Of a DNA stretch of 6,789 nucleotides, positions 6,492 to 6,789 are shown piece by piece (position 1 is the stretch's first letter; every line of letters starts with the position of its first letter). The stretch is from Haloquadratum sp. J07HQX50. Its GTDB lineage: Archaea > Halobacteriota > Halobacteria > Halobacteriales > Haloferacaceae. The stretch is taken from contig KE356562.1 in the NCBI GenBank assembly GCA_000416005.1, forward strand, positions 372,562 to 379,350, read 5' to 3'. The translations under genes were made by a program, and so were the position numbers. The notes under the pieces are model-generated. The model was given only the letters and a program-made list of their open reading frames with translations, did no database searches and was not told the origin of the DNA.

Positions 6492-6524
6492 AGGTTCGTC
6501 TCTTCTCTTTGAGGATACGAACCT
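6492..6524. terminator. Hairpin shared by the convergent recombinase genes
   Basis: AGGTTCGT (6492-6499) pairs perfectly with ACGAACCT (6517-6524). After one mismatch, the stem can extend 5 more pairs (6501-6505 with 6511-6515, one G-T) around a TCTTT loop. It fills the 39-base gap between the TAG at 6484 and the TAA at 6526-6524 of the opposing gene, where a two-way transcription stop is expected. The loop strand is pyrimidine-rich. A role as a recombinase-binding inverted repeat cannot be excluded. Confidence 0.5.
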
Positions 6525-6789
6525 TAGGCGTGGCTGAATCCGGAGTCGGGATCTTCATCCGCATTTTTGAATTCATCCTCGTACCGTTCCCGCTCTCCCG
6601 AAGAGTCCGGCAGATCGTAGTGCTGGTCTTGCACGCGTGGACTCACATCACAGCGCTGCTGGATGGCGTCCGACGACACTCCCCGGTTTTTCTGATCCGT
6701 AATGTATCCAGTTCGGATGTGGTGCGGCGCGCGGCTGCTCGGACATTTGAACGCAGCGTTGTTCTTCTGCGCCGCCTCACACTCTTCAG
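6524..6789 (-). CDS. Tyrosine recombinase, C-terminal catalytic part (start beyond the right edge)
   Basis: The minus strand is open from the right edge to TAA 6526-6524 and gives 87 residues. It aligns with the end of the plus-strand recombinase. EEC at 1-3 and KCPSSRAPHHIR at 14-25 carry the Cys insert and the HxxR box (His22, Arg25). CDVSPRVQDQHYD at 46-58 carries the nucleophile Tyr57. Unlike its neighbour, it has no stop between HxxR and Tyr, so this copy may still be active. The tail after HYD (LPDSSGERERYEDEF, then an acidic ADEDPDSG) differs from the usual RRTEREKMEQRR ending, so it is a diverged family member and not a recent duplicate. The N-terminal and box I parts lie outside the window, so completeness cannot be judged. 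It converges with the disrupted copy. Confidence 0.8.
   Translation of the reverse strand, partial: EECEAAQKNNAAFKCPSSRAPHHIRTGYITDQKNRGVSSDAIQQRCDVSPRVQDQHYDLPDSSGERERYEDEFKNADEDPDSGFSHA

Noticed and set aside
6513..6523. tRNA T-arm-like GGTTCGTATCC on the minus strand (att site in a tRNA?)
   Set aside because: The T-loop consensus TTCRANY is broken (TTCGTAT) and no acceptor stem or CCA-proximal sequence follows. The bases are better explained by the hairpin with 6492-6499.
1..6789. CRISPR array or other tandem repeats
   Set aside because: No regularly spaced direct repeats were seen anywhere in the window.

Overview
The window looks like a chromosomal stretch of a haloarchaeon (class Halobacteria). 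Three things suggest this: acidic proteins, a Trk potassium-uptake pair with a TrkA that is rich in Asp and Glu, and tyrosine recombinases of a type I know from haloarchaea (short SAM-like N-domain, Cys-containing insert before the HxxR box, HYD catalytic tyrosine). Base composition appears fairly balanced by eye and coding density is low, with several decayed genes. That would fit a lower-G+C, repeat-tolerant lineage such as Haloquadratum, but the sequence alone does not settle the genus.

Left part (1-2652): on the minus strand, trkA is followed one base later by trkH, which runs off the left edge. Together they form a potassium-uptake operon transcribed leftward. About 50 bases upstream of trkA sits what looks like the right end of a decayed IS200/IS605-type (IS1341/TnpB) element. 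It has a GC-rich hairpin followed by GATGTCAA on the minus strand, and broken traces of a TnpB zinc-ribbon tail. The trkA promoter therefore directly abuts an old transposon end.

Middle part (2653-4626): a small uncertain ORF on the plus strand is followed by a 225-residue predicted surface protein (signal peptide, beta-rich domain, Pro-rich stalk, C-terminal membrane anchor). Facing it on the minus strand is a tightly packed set of three overlapping small genes. These encode a 58-residue two-helix membrane protein that falls below usual ORF length cut-offs, a 74-residue protein, and a 178-residue signal-anchored protein with seven N-glycosylation sequons. The set reads as one operon of unknown function.

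Right part (4627-6789): a degraded spacer leads into a graveyard of three related tyrosine recombinases. The first is an N-terminal scrap on the minus strand with a stop at codon 13. The second is a nearly full-length plus-strand copy in which a TGA at codon 306 removes the catalytic tyrosine 318. The third is the C-terminal part of a minus-strand copy that enters from the right edge and retains its HxxR and Tyr. The last two converge on a shared hairpin. This looks like a repeatedly used integration site for mobile elements. No CRISPR array, rRNA or complete tRNA was seen.
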